Source: Microvirga guangxiensis
GTDB lineage: Bacteria; Pseudomonadota; Alphaproteobacteria; Rhizobiales; Beijerinckiaceae
Assembly: GCF_900102135.1 (NCBI RefSeq)
Contig: NZ_FMVJ01000002.1
Coordinates: 397,709-461,708 of the forward strand
Length of the DNA: 64,000 nt
Direction of reading: 5' to 3'
A program made the position numbers and the translations under genes. Of this stretch, positions 17,151 through 27,912 are shown one piece after another. Within the stretch, counting starts at the first letter, position 1, and the number at the start of each line of letters is the position of its first letter. The notes under the pieces are model-generated. The model did not search any database, had not been told where the DNA came from, and saw only the letters and a program-made list of their open reading frames with translations.

Positions 17151-18116
17151 TTATGTACCGCCTGCTGCGTCGAGTGGCGAGAGTTTTCGGTCAAGCTGCC
17201 GGCGCTCCCGCGTCTGGAGAAGCTGCGCTGCCACCGAGGCCGCGATCACCGCCGGATCCTTGTCCGCGACGCCGGCAACCCCGATGGGGCAGATCAGGGC
17301 GTCGATACGCTCCTGGGGCAACCCGAGTTCCCGGAAGCGCTTTTCGAACCGTGCCCGCTTGGTGGCGCTGCCGATGAGGCCGACATAAGGGAAACCCCGC
17401 TGCAAGGCTGCCGCCGCAATCGCCATGTCGAGGGGGTGGTCGTGGGTCATCACGAGGATCATGGAATCCGGCCGCGCCTCGGCTATCTCGGCCTCGGGGC
17501 TCCTCATCTGCACCGCTGAAGTATTTGCGGGAACGTGAGCGGGAAAAGCCCCCTCGCGATCGTCCAACCAGCGAATGGAAAACGGCAGAGGCGCAAGCGC
17601 CAGAACGAGCGCCCGTCCCACGTGGCCCGCGCCGAAGAGAAGAACCGGCGTGCGGTCCTCGCCATGGGTCTCACGCCATTCAGCGCCTGGGCTGACATCC
17701 GCTTCCGATGCCATTTCGCGCCCGACGCGCCCTGCCTCCATCCGGCATTCGAGATCGAACAGCCCGCCTTTACTCTCCATGGCAACAAAAGGAGAGATGT
17801 CGTCGAGGTCTTGCTTGTCGAAGGTCTCGATGAGGATCTTCACGCGCCCGCCGCAGCACTGTCCGAGATCGGGTCCGAGGGCCTGATCGACGATGCGTGC
17901 AGGCCCTCTCCCCGCCTTCAGCATCTCGTGGGCGATGTCGAGCACCAGAAACTCGAGCTGCCCGCCGCCGATGGTGCCGTGAAAAGCCCCATCCGGCCGC
18001 ACGACCATACGCGCATCCTTCTCGCGAGGCGCGGAACCTTTCACGTCATGCACGGTAATCAGGGCCGCAACCCCATGCCGCTCAATCAACTCGGTGAGCT
18101 GTCGCCAAGCCCTCAC
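17151..18116 (-). CDS. xdhC: Xanthine dehydrogenase accessory protein XdhC
   Basis: 321 residues. The N-terminal XdhC/CoxI domain contains GSAPREKDARMVV and GTIGGGQLEF; a C-terminal Rossmann-like domain contains LFGAGHVGRAL. XdhC binds molybdenum cofactor, helps its sulfuration and inserts it into XdhB. Its ATG overlaps the xdhB stop by 4 bp. Confidence 0.94.
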   Translation of the reverse strand: MRAWRQLTELIERHGVAALITVHDVKGSAPREKDARMVVRPDGAFHGTIGGGQLEFLVLDIAHEMLKAGRGPARIVDQALGPDLGQCCGGRVKILIETFDKQDLDDISPFVAMESKGGLFDLECRMEAGRVGREMASEADVSPGAEWRETHGEDRTPVLLFGAGHVGRALVLALAPLPFSIRWLDDREGAFPAHVPANTSAVQMRSPEAEIAEARPDSMILVMTHDHPLDMAIAAAALQRGFPYVGLIGSATKRARFEKRFRELGLPQERIDALICPIGVAGVADKDPAVIAASVAAQLLQTRERRQLDRKLSPLDAAGGT

Positions 18117-20482
18117 CCCATCGACCTCCCCCGCAAGGCTTCGCAGGCGCGCAGGATCGCCTCGGGCGTCGCGGGTGCGTGCAGCAGAACAGGCTTCGAC
18201 GGATCGAGCGCGTGGATCGCATCGGCCAATGCGCAGAACACGCTGTTCGCCAGCATGATCGGCGGCTCGCCTACGGCCTTGGAGCGGTAGATCGTCTCCT
18301 CCCGGTTAGTGTTGGGATAGAGCGCTACGCGAAAATCGGAAGGTACGTCCGAGGCTACCGGGATCTTGTAAGTGGAGGGCGCGTGCGTGAGCAGATGACC
18401 CTCCTTGCTGAATACCAGCTCCTCGGTGGTGAGCCAGCCCATGCCCTGCACGAAGCCGCCCTCGATCTGCCCGATGTCGATGGCTGGATTCAAGGAGCGC
18501 CCGACATCGTGGAGGATATCCGTACGCAGCACGCGGTTCTCGCCGGTCAGCGTATCGACGATTACTTCCGAGCACGCCGCACCGTAGGCGAAATAGAAAA
18601 AGGGGCGGCCCGTACCCTTGGCGCGATCCCAAGTGATCTTCGGCGTCTTGTAATGTCCGGCTTCGGACATCGGAACGCGCGCGAGGATGCACTTCTTCAC
18701 CAGCTCATCGAACGGGATGCTTTGGTTCCCTATGAACACGCGGTCATCCCGGAACTCGATCTGAGCCTCGGGAACGTTGTATGCCTCGGCAGCGTAAGCG
18801 ATCATGCGCTTCTTGATCGCGCCAGCAGCGACCTTCGCCGCCATGCCGTTGAGATCGGAGCCGGAGGAGGCCGCCGTCGGTGAGGTGTTGGGCACTTTCG
18901 CCGTTGTTGTCGCGGTGATGCGCACACGCTCCATGGCAATGCCGAACTCCTCGGCCACAACCTGCGCCACCTTGATGTAAAGCCCCTGCCCCATCTCTGT
19001 GCCGCCGTGGTTCAGATGTACGGACCCGTCCTGGTATACATGAACCAGAGCACCGGCCTGGTTCATATGGGTCAGGGTGAAGCTGATGCCGAACTTGACC
19101 GGTGTCAGCGACAATCCGCGCTTCATGATCGGTGAAGACGCATTGAAAGCTGCAATCTCCTTGCGGCGCTCACGGTAGCCTGAGGTTTCCTCCAGCGTCC
19201 GCACGAGGTTCAGAAGCGTGTCGGTTTCCTCCACCTCCATGCCGTAGGGCGTGACATTCTCACCCGGGCGATAAAAGTTGGCATAGCGGACATCGAGCGG
19301 ATCCTGCCCCGTCGCCCAGGCGATCTGATCCATCACATGCTCGATGGCCAACATGCCCTGTGGACCGCCGAAGCCGCGGAAGGCGGTGTTCGACACTGTA
19401 TTGGTCTTGACCCGCTTCGAGGCGACATGGACGGCAGGCATCCAATAGGCGTTGTCCGCATGGAACATGGCGCGGTCCACCACGCCAGCCGAAAGGTCAG
19501 CCGAATAGCCGCAGCGCGCGAGAAGGTCGACGCCATAGCCCTGGATTCGCCCCTCTACATCGAAACCCACGCGCCAGTCGCAGCGGAAATCGTGCCGCTT
19601 GCCGGTGAGGATGAAATCGTCGTCGCGATCCAGGCGGATCTTGCAGGGGCGCCCGGTTACCCGCGCAGCCAGCGCCGCCGTCACGGCCCATTGCGTGGCC
19701 TGACTTTCCTTGCCGCCGAACCCGCCGCCCATGCGGCGGGTTTCGCAGGTCACATAAGCATCGGGAATATCCAGAACCCGGGCGACCACATGCTGCACTT
19801 CGGTAGGATGCTGGGTCGAGGAATAGACATGGATATCGCCATCCTCCCCCGGAATGGCGAAAGCCACTTGGCCTTCGAGATAGAAGTGCTCCTGCCCACC
19901 GACACGGAACTGGCCTTGAAGCCGATGCGGCGCTGCCGCGACGACGGCATCGACGTCACCACGACCGTAAGAATAGTCAGGAAGAACGGTTTCGCCGCGC
20001 GCCAATGCGTCCTCGACGGTGACACTCGGCGCCTCAGATTCAATCTCCATCACCGCATGCTTCACCGCGCGCCGCGCAATATCGCGACTCGTGGCAACGA
20101 CAGCAAACACAGCTTGCCCGCGAAAGCTGATCTCACTGTCAACGAACAAAGGATCGTCGCCGAAAGCAGGCGAGACGTCGTTCTTGCCGGGAATATCGGC
20201 AATGGTGAGAACCGCAACGACGCCGGGCGTCTTGCGAACGGCTGAGACATCGAGCGAGACGAGGCGCCCACGCGCTTTCGGCGCCTGTCCGATAGCGATA
20301 TGAAGCGTGCCCTCGGGCTCGCGGATGTCGTCGATATATTGCGCAACACCCTGCACATGTTTGGGTCCGGAATCGTGCGGCAGGGGTTTGCGCACATGGC
20401 GGAGCGCTTCCGCTCCCTCGGGAGCGCTCCCCTCCCTCAAGGAGGAGACGAAAGCTGCGCCGACCTTCGATTGCTCATTCAT
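18113..20482 (-). CDS. xdhB: Xanthine dehydrogenase molybdopterin-binding subunit XdhB
   Basis: 789 residues, the molybdenum-binding large subunit that oxidises hypoxanthine and xanthine to urate. GGGFGGKESQ contacts the cofactor, NTAFRGFGGPQG carries the substrate Arg, and a later QGMGW segment and the Glu-containing VGEPPIMLANSV near the C terminus complete the active site. The start ATG at 20482 follows the xdhA stop by 4 bp and has GGAG upstream. Confidence 0.96.
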   Translation of the reverse strand: MNEQSKVGAAFVSSLREGSAPEGAEALRHVRKPLPHDSGPKHVQGVAQYIDDIREPEGTLHIAIGQAPKARGRLVSLDVSAVRKTPGVVAVLTIADIPGKNDVSPAFGDDPLFVDSEISFRGQAVFAVVATSRDIARRAVKHAVMEIESEAPSVTVEDALARGETVLPDYSYGRGDVDAVVAAAPHRLQGQFRVGGQEHFYLEGQVAFAIPGEDGDIHVYSSTQHPTEVQHVVARVLDIPDAYVTCETRRMGGGFGGKESQATQWAVTAALAARVTGRPCKIRLDRDDDFILTGKRHDFRCDWRVGFDVEGRIQGYGVDLLARCGYSADLSAGVVDRAMFHADNAYWMPAVHVASKRVKTNTVSNTAFRGFGGPQGMLAIEHVMDQIAWATGQDPLDVRYANFYRPGENVTPYGMEVEETDTLLNLVRTLEETSGYRERRKEIAAFNASSPIMKRGLSLTPVKFGISFTLTHMNQAGALVHVYQDGSVHLNHGGTEMGQGLYIKVAQVVAEEFGIAMERVRITATTTAKVPNTSPTAASSGSDLNGMAAKVAAGAIKKRMIAYAAEAYNVPEAQIEFRDDRVFIGNQSIPFDELVKKCILARVPMSEAGHYKTPKITWDRAKGTGRPFFYFAYGAACSEVIVDTLTGENRVLRTDILHDVGRSLNPAIDIGQIEGGFVQGMGWLTTEELVFSKEGHLLTHAPSTYKIPVASDVPSDFRVALYPNTNREETIYRSKAVGEPPIMLANSVFCALADAIHALDPSKPVLLHAPATPEAILRACEALRGRSMG

Positions 20483-20486
20483 GGTC

Positions 20487-21971
20487 TTACTCCGCAGCTG
20501 CCAGCGTTTCGCGCTGGCCGACGATACGCGTAGGACGCGTGGCGCCGGATGCTGTCTCGCTCAAGGCCTTGAACACGAGGTTTCGAGCAACCGTTGCGCG
20601 ATAGGCGGCAGACGCGCGGTGATCGTCGAGCGGCTGGTAGTCGCGCGCGACGGCGGCCATAGCATCCCCCCACGAGGCAGGCTCGTCGAGGGAAACGCCG
20701 ATGAGCGCGGCTTCCGTCTCCGATGCGCGCTTCGGTATGCCCGCCATGCCCCCGAAGGCAATGCGCGCCTGAACGATCTTGCGGCCATCGAGCGCGAACC
20801 TGAACGCTCCCATGACAGCGGAGATATCCTCGTCGAAGCGTTTGGAAACCTTGTAGGCGCGAAACGCCTCATGGCCTTTGAGCTTCGGCACCTTGATGCT
20901 CCGCACGAACTCGCCGGGTAAACGGTCCTGCTTGCGATAGGCGATGAAGAAATCTTCAAGGGGTATATTGCGCGTGCTCTCGCCTCGGCGCAGCTCAAGC
21001 GTGGCGTCCAGCGCAATGAGAGCAGGCGCAAGATCGCCGATGGGCGAGCCGTTGGCGATATTGCCGCCTACGGTTCCGGAGGCACGCACCTGAGCGGACC
21101 CGAAACGGCGCATGAGTTCGCCGAGATCGGGATCGATGTTTTGAAGGCCCGCATAGGCCTGTGCGTGGGTGACCGTTGCGCCGATGGTCAGCGCGTCCGT
21201 ACCATCCTCGATCCTGTCGAGGCCTGCAACGCGCCCCAGCCAGATCATCCTGTCGAGCTCGGCCATCCCCTTGGTGATCCACAAGCCCACATCCGTACAG
21301 CCGGCCACCAGCGTGGCATCAGGGTGCTGCGCATAGAGGGTTGCGAGTGAGGCTTCGCTCGCTGGCGCGGCAAAGAAGCGTGCTTCGTTGCCAATGAAGA
21401 GATCCTGCTCGTCAGCCAGCTCGGTGAGACCGCGTATCGTTGTCTCGCTGGCTTGTGCGAATGTATCCTGGGGAGCGCCGGCGCAGGCCTCGAGGGCCGC
21501 GTCGACGATGGGACGATAGCCTGTGCAGCGGCAAAGGTTACCAGCGAGGACATCATTGACGTGTTCGCGGCTCAATCGCCGCTCGGCATCCTGGTGATAG
21601 AGCGTAAAGAGGCTCATCACGATGCCGGGGGTACAGAAACCGCATTGAGATCCATGATGGGCAACCATGGCGGACTGAACAGGGTGAAGGTCGCTACCTT
21701 GCGCCAGATCCTCGACGGTTACGACCTCGGCGCCGTCTACTTGGCCGAGAAGCAGAATACAGGCATTGATGGGTTCATATTGAACGCGCCCGTCCCGAAT
21801 GCGACCGAGTGCAACCGTACAGGCTCCGCAATCGCCCTCGGCGCAGCCCTCCTTCGTTCCGACCCGACGCTCCTGAAGTCTCAAATAGTCCAGAAGGGTA
21901 GTCCGCGGGTGAAAGCCGGAAACTTCGATGGGCTGACCATTCCGCCAGAAACGAATTGCGTCTCTTGCCAA
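20487..21971 (-). CDS. xdhA: Xanthine dehydrogenase small subunit XdhA
   Basis: 494 residues from a TTG start at 21971, selected because GGAGG lies 6 nt upstream and the ferredoxin domain begins immediately (ARDAIRFWRNG). Cys43, Cys48 and Cys51 (GCAEGDCGAC) bind the first [2Fe-2S] cluster; CGFCTPG and CRCTGYR bind the second. A FAD-binding domain follows, with GGNIANGSPIGD. Electrons pass from XdhB through these centres to NAD. The frame stays open up to 22079 without a better start. Confidence 0.94.
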   Translation of the reverse strand: MARDAIRFWRNGQPIEVSGFHPRTTLLDYLRLQERRVGTKEGCAEGDCGACTVALGRIRDGRVQYEPINACILLLGQVDGAEVVTVEDLAQGSDLHPVQSAMVAHHGSQCGFCTPGIVMSLFTLYHQDAERRLSREHVNDVLAGNLCRCTGYRPIVDAALEACAGAPQDTFAQASETTIRGLTELADEQDLFIGNEARFFAAPASEASLATLYAQHPDATLVAGCTDVGLWITKGMAELDRMIWLGRVAGLDRIEDGTDALTIGATVTHAQAYAGLQNIDPDLGELMRRFGSAQVRASGTVGGNIANGSPIGDLAPALIALDATLELRRGESTRNIPLEDFFIAYRKQDRLPGEFVRSIKVPKLKGHEAFRAYKVSKRFDEDISAVMGAFRFALDGRKIVQARIAFGGMAGIPKRASETEAALIGVSLDEPASWGDAMAAVARDYQPLDDHRASAAYRATVARNLVFKALSETASGATRPTRIVGQRETLAAAE

Positions 21972-22072
21972 GATTATCCTCCGCCGGGCTCTTCCCGGCC
22001 TGTTATGGTGGGCCGGGAAGAATGGAGGAGCAAGAGCTTTTCGCCAAGGATACTTTCTACGAACACCCAGGC

Positions 22073-22513
22073 TTACCAAGAACCCGTGTTCGGCATCGAA
22101 GCCCAGGGCTCCTGCGCCGGCTTGGGCTCACCGCGCTGCAGCAATTCGATGGAGATGTTGTCGGGAGTTTTGACAAAGGCCATGTAGCCGTCACGCGGCG
22201 GACGGTTGATGGTGACGCCCGCATCCATCAGCCTCTGGCAGATCTCATAGATATCGTCGACCCGGTAGGCCAGATGGCCGAAGTTCCGGCCGCCGGCATA
22301 TTCATGCTCGTCCCAGTTATAGGTGAGCTCCAGCAGCGGCGCCTTCGTGTCCTTGGCTTTTTCCAAATCACCGGGAGCGGCCAGGAAAACGAGGGTGAAA
22401 CGGCCCTTCTCGTTTTCGGTCCGGCGGACTTCGACAAGACCGAACTTGTTGCAGAAGAAGTCGAGGGACTGTTCCAGGTTAGAAACCCGGACCATCGTAT
22501 GCAGGTATTCCAT
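22073..22513 (-). CDS. VOC family protein, lactoylglutathione lyase-like
   Basis: 146 residues forming a double beta-alpha-beta (glyoxalase/VOC) fold. It begins MEYLHTMVRVSNLEQSLDFF; FGHLAYRVDDIYE and the Glu in ISIELLQ are typical of glyoxalase I metal-binding strands. It probably detoxifies methylglyoxal-glutathione hemithioacetal. ATG at 22513 has a GGGAG Shine-Dalgarno sequence; the TTG two codons earlier is less likely. It lies 101 bp upstream of xdhA on the same strand but may be a separate unit. Confidence 0.85.
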   Translation of the reverse strand: MEYLHTMVRVSNLEQSLDFFCNKFGLVEVRRTENEKGRFTLVFLAAPGDLEKAKDTKAPLLELTYNWDEHEYAGGRNFGHLAYRVDDIYEICQRLMDAGVTINRPPRDGYMAFVKTPDNISIELLQRGEPKPAQEPWASMPNTGSW

Positions 22514-22715
22514 AAACAATCTCCCTTATTGAGCTTGGGCTAACCTGATGGCGCAATCGGCCGGGAGATCAAGGGCAATGGTTTACCCAGGCGTAAAAAG
22601 CCTTTGAAATGTCCAACTGGACGTGACTTTTGTAACTCGCCGATTCAAACGCCCTTGCTTCCTGCAGCCCGACCCCTAGGCTCCAACGCAATCATATTTC
22701 ATCAGAGAGTTGCCG

Positions 22716-25367
22716 ATGCGCACCGATGTCGACCATATCGTCCGGCTTGAGGATTACCTGCCCAGCGATTTCCTGATCGACCGGGTCGAGCTGGATGTCA
22801 GACTCCACCCGACGGCCACAAAGGTGACGGCGACCCTCTCCATGCGGCCTAATCCTGCTGGGCGCTCGGATGTTCCCCTGATCCTGGACGGCGACGAGGT
22901 GAACCTGAAGGGCATCGCTCTCGATGAACGTGCGTTGGAAGCCGGAGAGTTCGAAGCCTCCCCGCAATCGCTCACGATCTCGCAGCCGCCGCAGCATCCG
23001 TTCAAGCTCACCATCGAAACCGAGATCAACCCCACCGCAAACACCAAGCTCATGGGTCTTTACCGGTCCAGCGGGAACTATTGCACGCAATGCGAGGCCG
23101 AAGGTTTCAGGCGGATCACTTACTTTCTCGACCGTCCCGATGTGCTGGCCGTCTATACAACACGCATCGAGGCCGATCGGGAGGAGGCTCCGGTCCTGCT
23201 CGGCAACGGCAATCCGGTCGAAAGCGGCATCATCGAGGGCACCGGTCGTCACTACGCGGTCTGGCACGATCCCTTCCCGAAGCCGTCGTATCTGTTCGCG
23301 CTCGTCGGTGGGCGCCTGGGCAAGATTGCCAAGCCGTTCACAACCATGAATGGCCGAGAGGTGGAAATCGCTGTCTATGTGGAGCCAGGCAAGGAGGATC
23401 GCGCCGGCTACGCGCTCGACGCGCTTGAACGCTCGATGATCTGGGACGAGAGGGTCTTCGGCCGCGAGTACGACCTCGACGTGTTCAACATCGTTGCCGT
23501 GTCCGATTTCAACATGGGCGCGATGGAGAACAAGGGTCTCAACATTTTCAACGATAAATATGTGCTCGCCTCACCCGAGACCGCGACCGATACGGATTAT
23601 GCGAATATCGAGGCGATCATTGCCCACGAGTATTTTCATAACTGGTCCGGCAATCGCGTGACCTGCCGCGACTGGTTCCAGCTCTGCCTGAAGGAAGGAT
23701 TGACGGTTTTCCGCGACCAGGAATTCTCCTCGGACGAGCGCTCCCGGCCGGTGCATCGCATCGCGGAGGTGAAGACGCTGCGGTCGCGGCAGTTTCTCGA
23801 GGATGCAAGCCCCCTCTCCCACCCGGTGCGTCCGAACCAGTACCGTGAGATCAACAATTTCTATACTGCGACCGTCTATGAGAAAGGCGCCGAGATCGTC
23901 CGCATGCTTAAGACGATCATCGGCGATGCGGATTTCCGGCGAGGCATGGACCTCTATTATGATCGCTGCGACGGCACCGCCGCCACGGTCGAGGATTTCC
24001 TGAAGGCCTTTGCCGATGTCACGGGGCTCGACCTTTCGCATTTCGCCCGATGGTATGCGCAATCCGGCACCCCGCGCGTAGAGGTGCGCGGACATTATGA
24101 TGGGACAACCCAGACCTACCGGCTCGACTTCAAACAGCAGACGCCTCCCACGCCTGGACAACCCACGAAGGAGCCGATGGTGATCCCCGTCGTGCTCGGC
24201 CTCGTCACGCAAGACGGGCAGCGGATGGAGGCCAAATGCGAGCGCGTGAATTCCAGGGGTGTCTTCCTGCTCGACAAGACTGAAGACAGCATTACCTTCA
24301 CGGGGGTCAGCTCCCGCCCTGTTCCGTCGGTGTTTCGTGACTTCTCGGCTCCGGTTAAGGTTTCTCTCGACCTTACGAACGAGGAACTCATCGTGCTGCT
24401 TCGGCACGATGCGGACGCCTTCAACCGCTGGCAGGCCGCACAGACCCTGGCCATGCGCACACTCGCGGCGCGCTCGACCGGAGTGCCCGTGAGCGAAGAT
24501 GCCATGGCTTCCCTATCCTCTGCCTTCAAAGGTTTCCTGGAAGAGGCCGCTTTGCGCGATCCTGCCTTCGCAGCGCTCGTTCTATCGCTCCCCAGCGATG
24601 CCGACATCGCTCAGGAGATCGGCCAGGATGTGGATCCCGATGCGATTCATCACGCTCGCAAGGAACTGCGTGGTCATCTCGGCAAAAACTGTTTCGAAAA
24701 ACTGGCGGATTTTTACCATTCCCTCGCACCGGCCAAGACCTATAGCCCCGATGCGGCAAGCGCCGGCAGGAGATCTCTGCGCAATGCAGCACTCGATCTT
24801 CTGGCCGCAGCCGATCCGCAAGCTGGCGAGAAGCTCGCGAGCAAGCAGTTTGAAACTGCAACCAACATGACCGATCGACTGGCGGCCCTGAGCGTTCTCA
24901 TGACGATCCCCGGCTCGCTGCGCGAGAGCGCCATCGCGAGTTTCGAGGAGCGTTACCGCGATGAACCTCTCGTGCTCGACAAATGGTTCTCGCTGCAGGC
25001 TGCCATCCCCGAGGATACGACGGTTGAGCGCGTGCAACGTCTGATGGAGCACCCGGCTTTCTCGATGAACAACCCCAATCGCGTGCGCTCTTTGATCGGC
25101 AGCTTCGCGATGCTCAACCAAGTGCAGTTCAACCGAAAGGATGGAGCGGGCTATGCGTTCCTCGCCTCTATCGTACTGCGTGCCGATGAGTTGAATCCGC
25201 AACTCGCATCGCGCCTGCTGACTGCCTTCAGTTCTTGGAAGATGATGGAATCAACACGCCGCAATCATGCACGCATCGCGCTGCAGTCCATCGCGCAAAA
25301 ACCGAGTCTTTCCCGTGACGTAGGTGACATCGTAAATCGTTCACTTGAGGAAAGCGCGGACGCTTAG
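22716..25367 (+). CDS. pepN: Aminopeptidase N (M1 family)
   Basis: A cytosolic zinc aminopeptidase of 883 residues. GAMENKGLNIFND is the substrate-binding exopeptidase motif, and the zinc motif HEYFH is at residues 304-308 followed 18 residues later by the third ligand Glu in KEGLTVFRDQEF. The C-terminal DUF3458 domains are complete. ATG at 22716 is preceded by GAGAG; the frame includes a TTG two codons earlier. Confidence 0.96.
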   Translation: MRTDVDHIVRLEDYLPSDFLIDRVELDVRLHPTATKVTATLSMRPNPAGRSDVPLILDGDEVNLKGIALDERALEAGEFEASPQSLTISQPPQHPFKLTIETEINPTANTKLMGLYRSSGNYCTQCEAEGFRRITYFLDRPDVLAVYTTRIEADREEAPVLLGNGNPVESGIIEGTGRHYAVWHDPFPKPSYLFALVGGRLGKIAKPFTTMNGREVEIAVYVEPGKEDRAGYALDALERSMIWDERVFGREYDLDVFNIVAVSDFNMGAMENKGLNIFNDKYVLASPETATDTDYANIEAIIAHEYFHNWSGNRVTCRDWFQLCLKEGLTVFRDQEFSSDERSRPVHRIAEVKTLRSRQFLEDASPLSHPVRPNQYREINNFYTATVYEKGAEIVRMLKTIIGDADFRRGMDLYYDRCDGTAATVEDFLKAFADVTGLDLSHFARWYAQSGTPRVEVRGHYDGTTQTYRLDFKQQTPPTPGQPTKEPMVIPVVLGLVTQDGQRMEAKCERVNSRGVFLLDKTEDSITFTGVSSRPVPSVFRDFSAPVKVSLDLTNEELIVLLRHDADAFNRWQAAQTLAMRTLAARSTGVPVSEDAMASLSSAFKGFLEEAALRDPAFAALVLSLPSDADIAQEIGQDVDPDAIHHARKELRGHLGKNCFEKLADFYHSLAPAKTYSPDAASAGRRSLRNAALDLLAAADPQAGEKLASKQFETATNMTDRLAALSVLMTIPGSLRESAIASFEERYRDEPLVLDKWFSLQAAIPEDTTVERVQRLMEHPAFSMNNPNRVRSLIGSFAMLNQVQFNRKDGAGYAFLASIVLRADELNPQLASRLLTAFSSWKMMESTRRNHARIALQSIAQKPSLSRDVGDIVNRSLEESADA

Positions 25368-25569
25368 GCTTCGGGGCATCTTGGCAAGTGTCGATGTGGG
25401 TTATCCAAAGCTATCCCCAGGCCTGAGAGAGGATGAGAATTTTTTATTAACCTAACTGATCACATAGCTAGACAAATCACCTGCCCGTGATTCTATTGTT
25501 GGTGATTCGGAGAGATGCGGCACGTCCTTCCGAATATGAGGACAGTAACGGTTCCGAAGGGAGCATCGC
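25368..25569 (+). promoter_or_regulatory. AT-rich upstream region of the PleC-like kinase gene
   Basis: 202 bp with a local AT-rich stretch at about 25438-25450. It contains TTATCCAAA at 25401, one mismatch from the DnaA box consensus, and TTAACC at 25447, the form of a CtrA half site. These are short matches; regulation by either protein is speculative. A good Shine-Dalgarno sequence AAGGGAG precedes the ATG at 25570. Confidence 0.3.
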
Positions 25570-27897
<2,328 letters not shown>

Positions 27898-27912
27898 GCC
27901 CCTGGGCTCCGT

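Noticed and set aside
25368..25569. Replication origin
   Set aside because: Only one DnaA-box-like site and one CtrA half site; neighbouring genes are not those of alphaproteobacterial origins.
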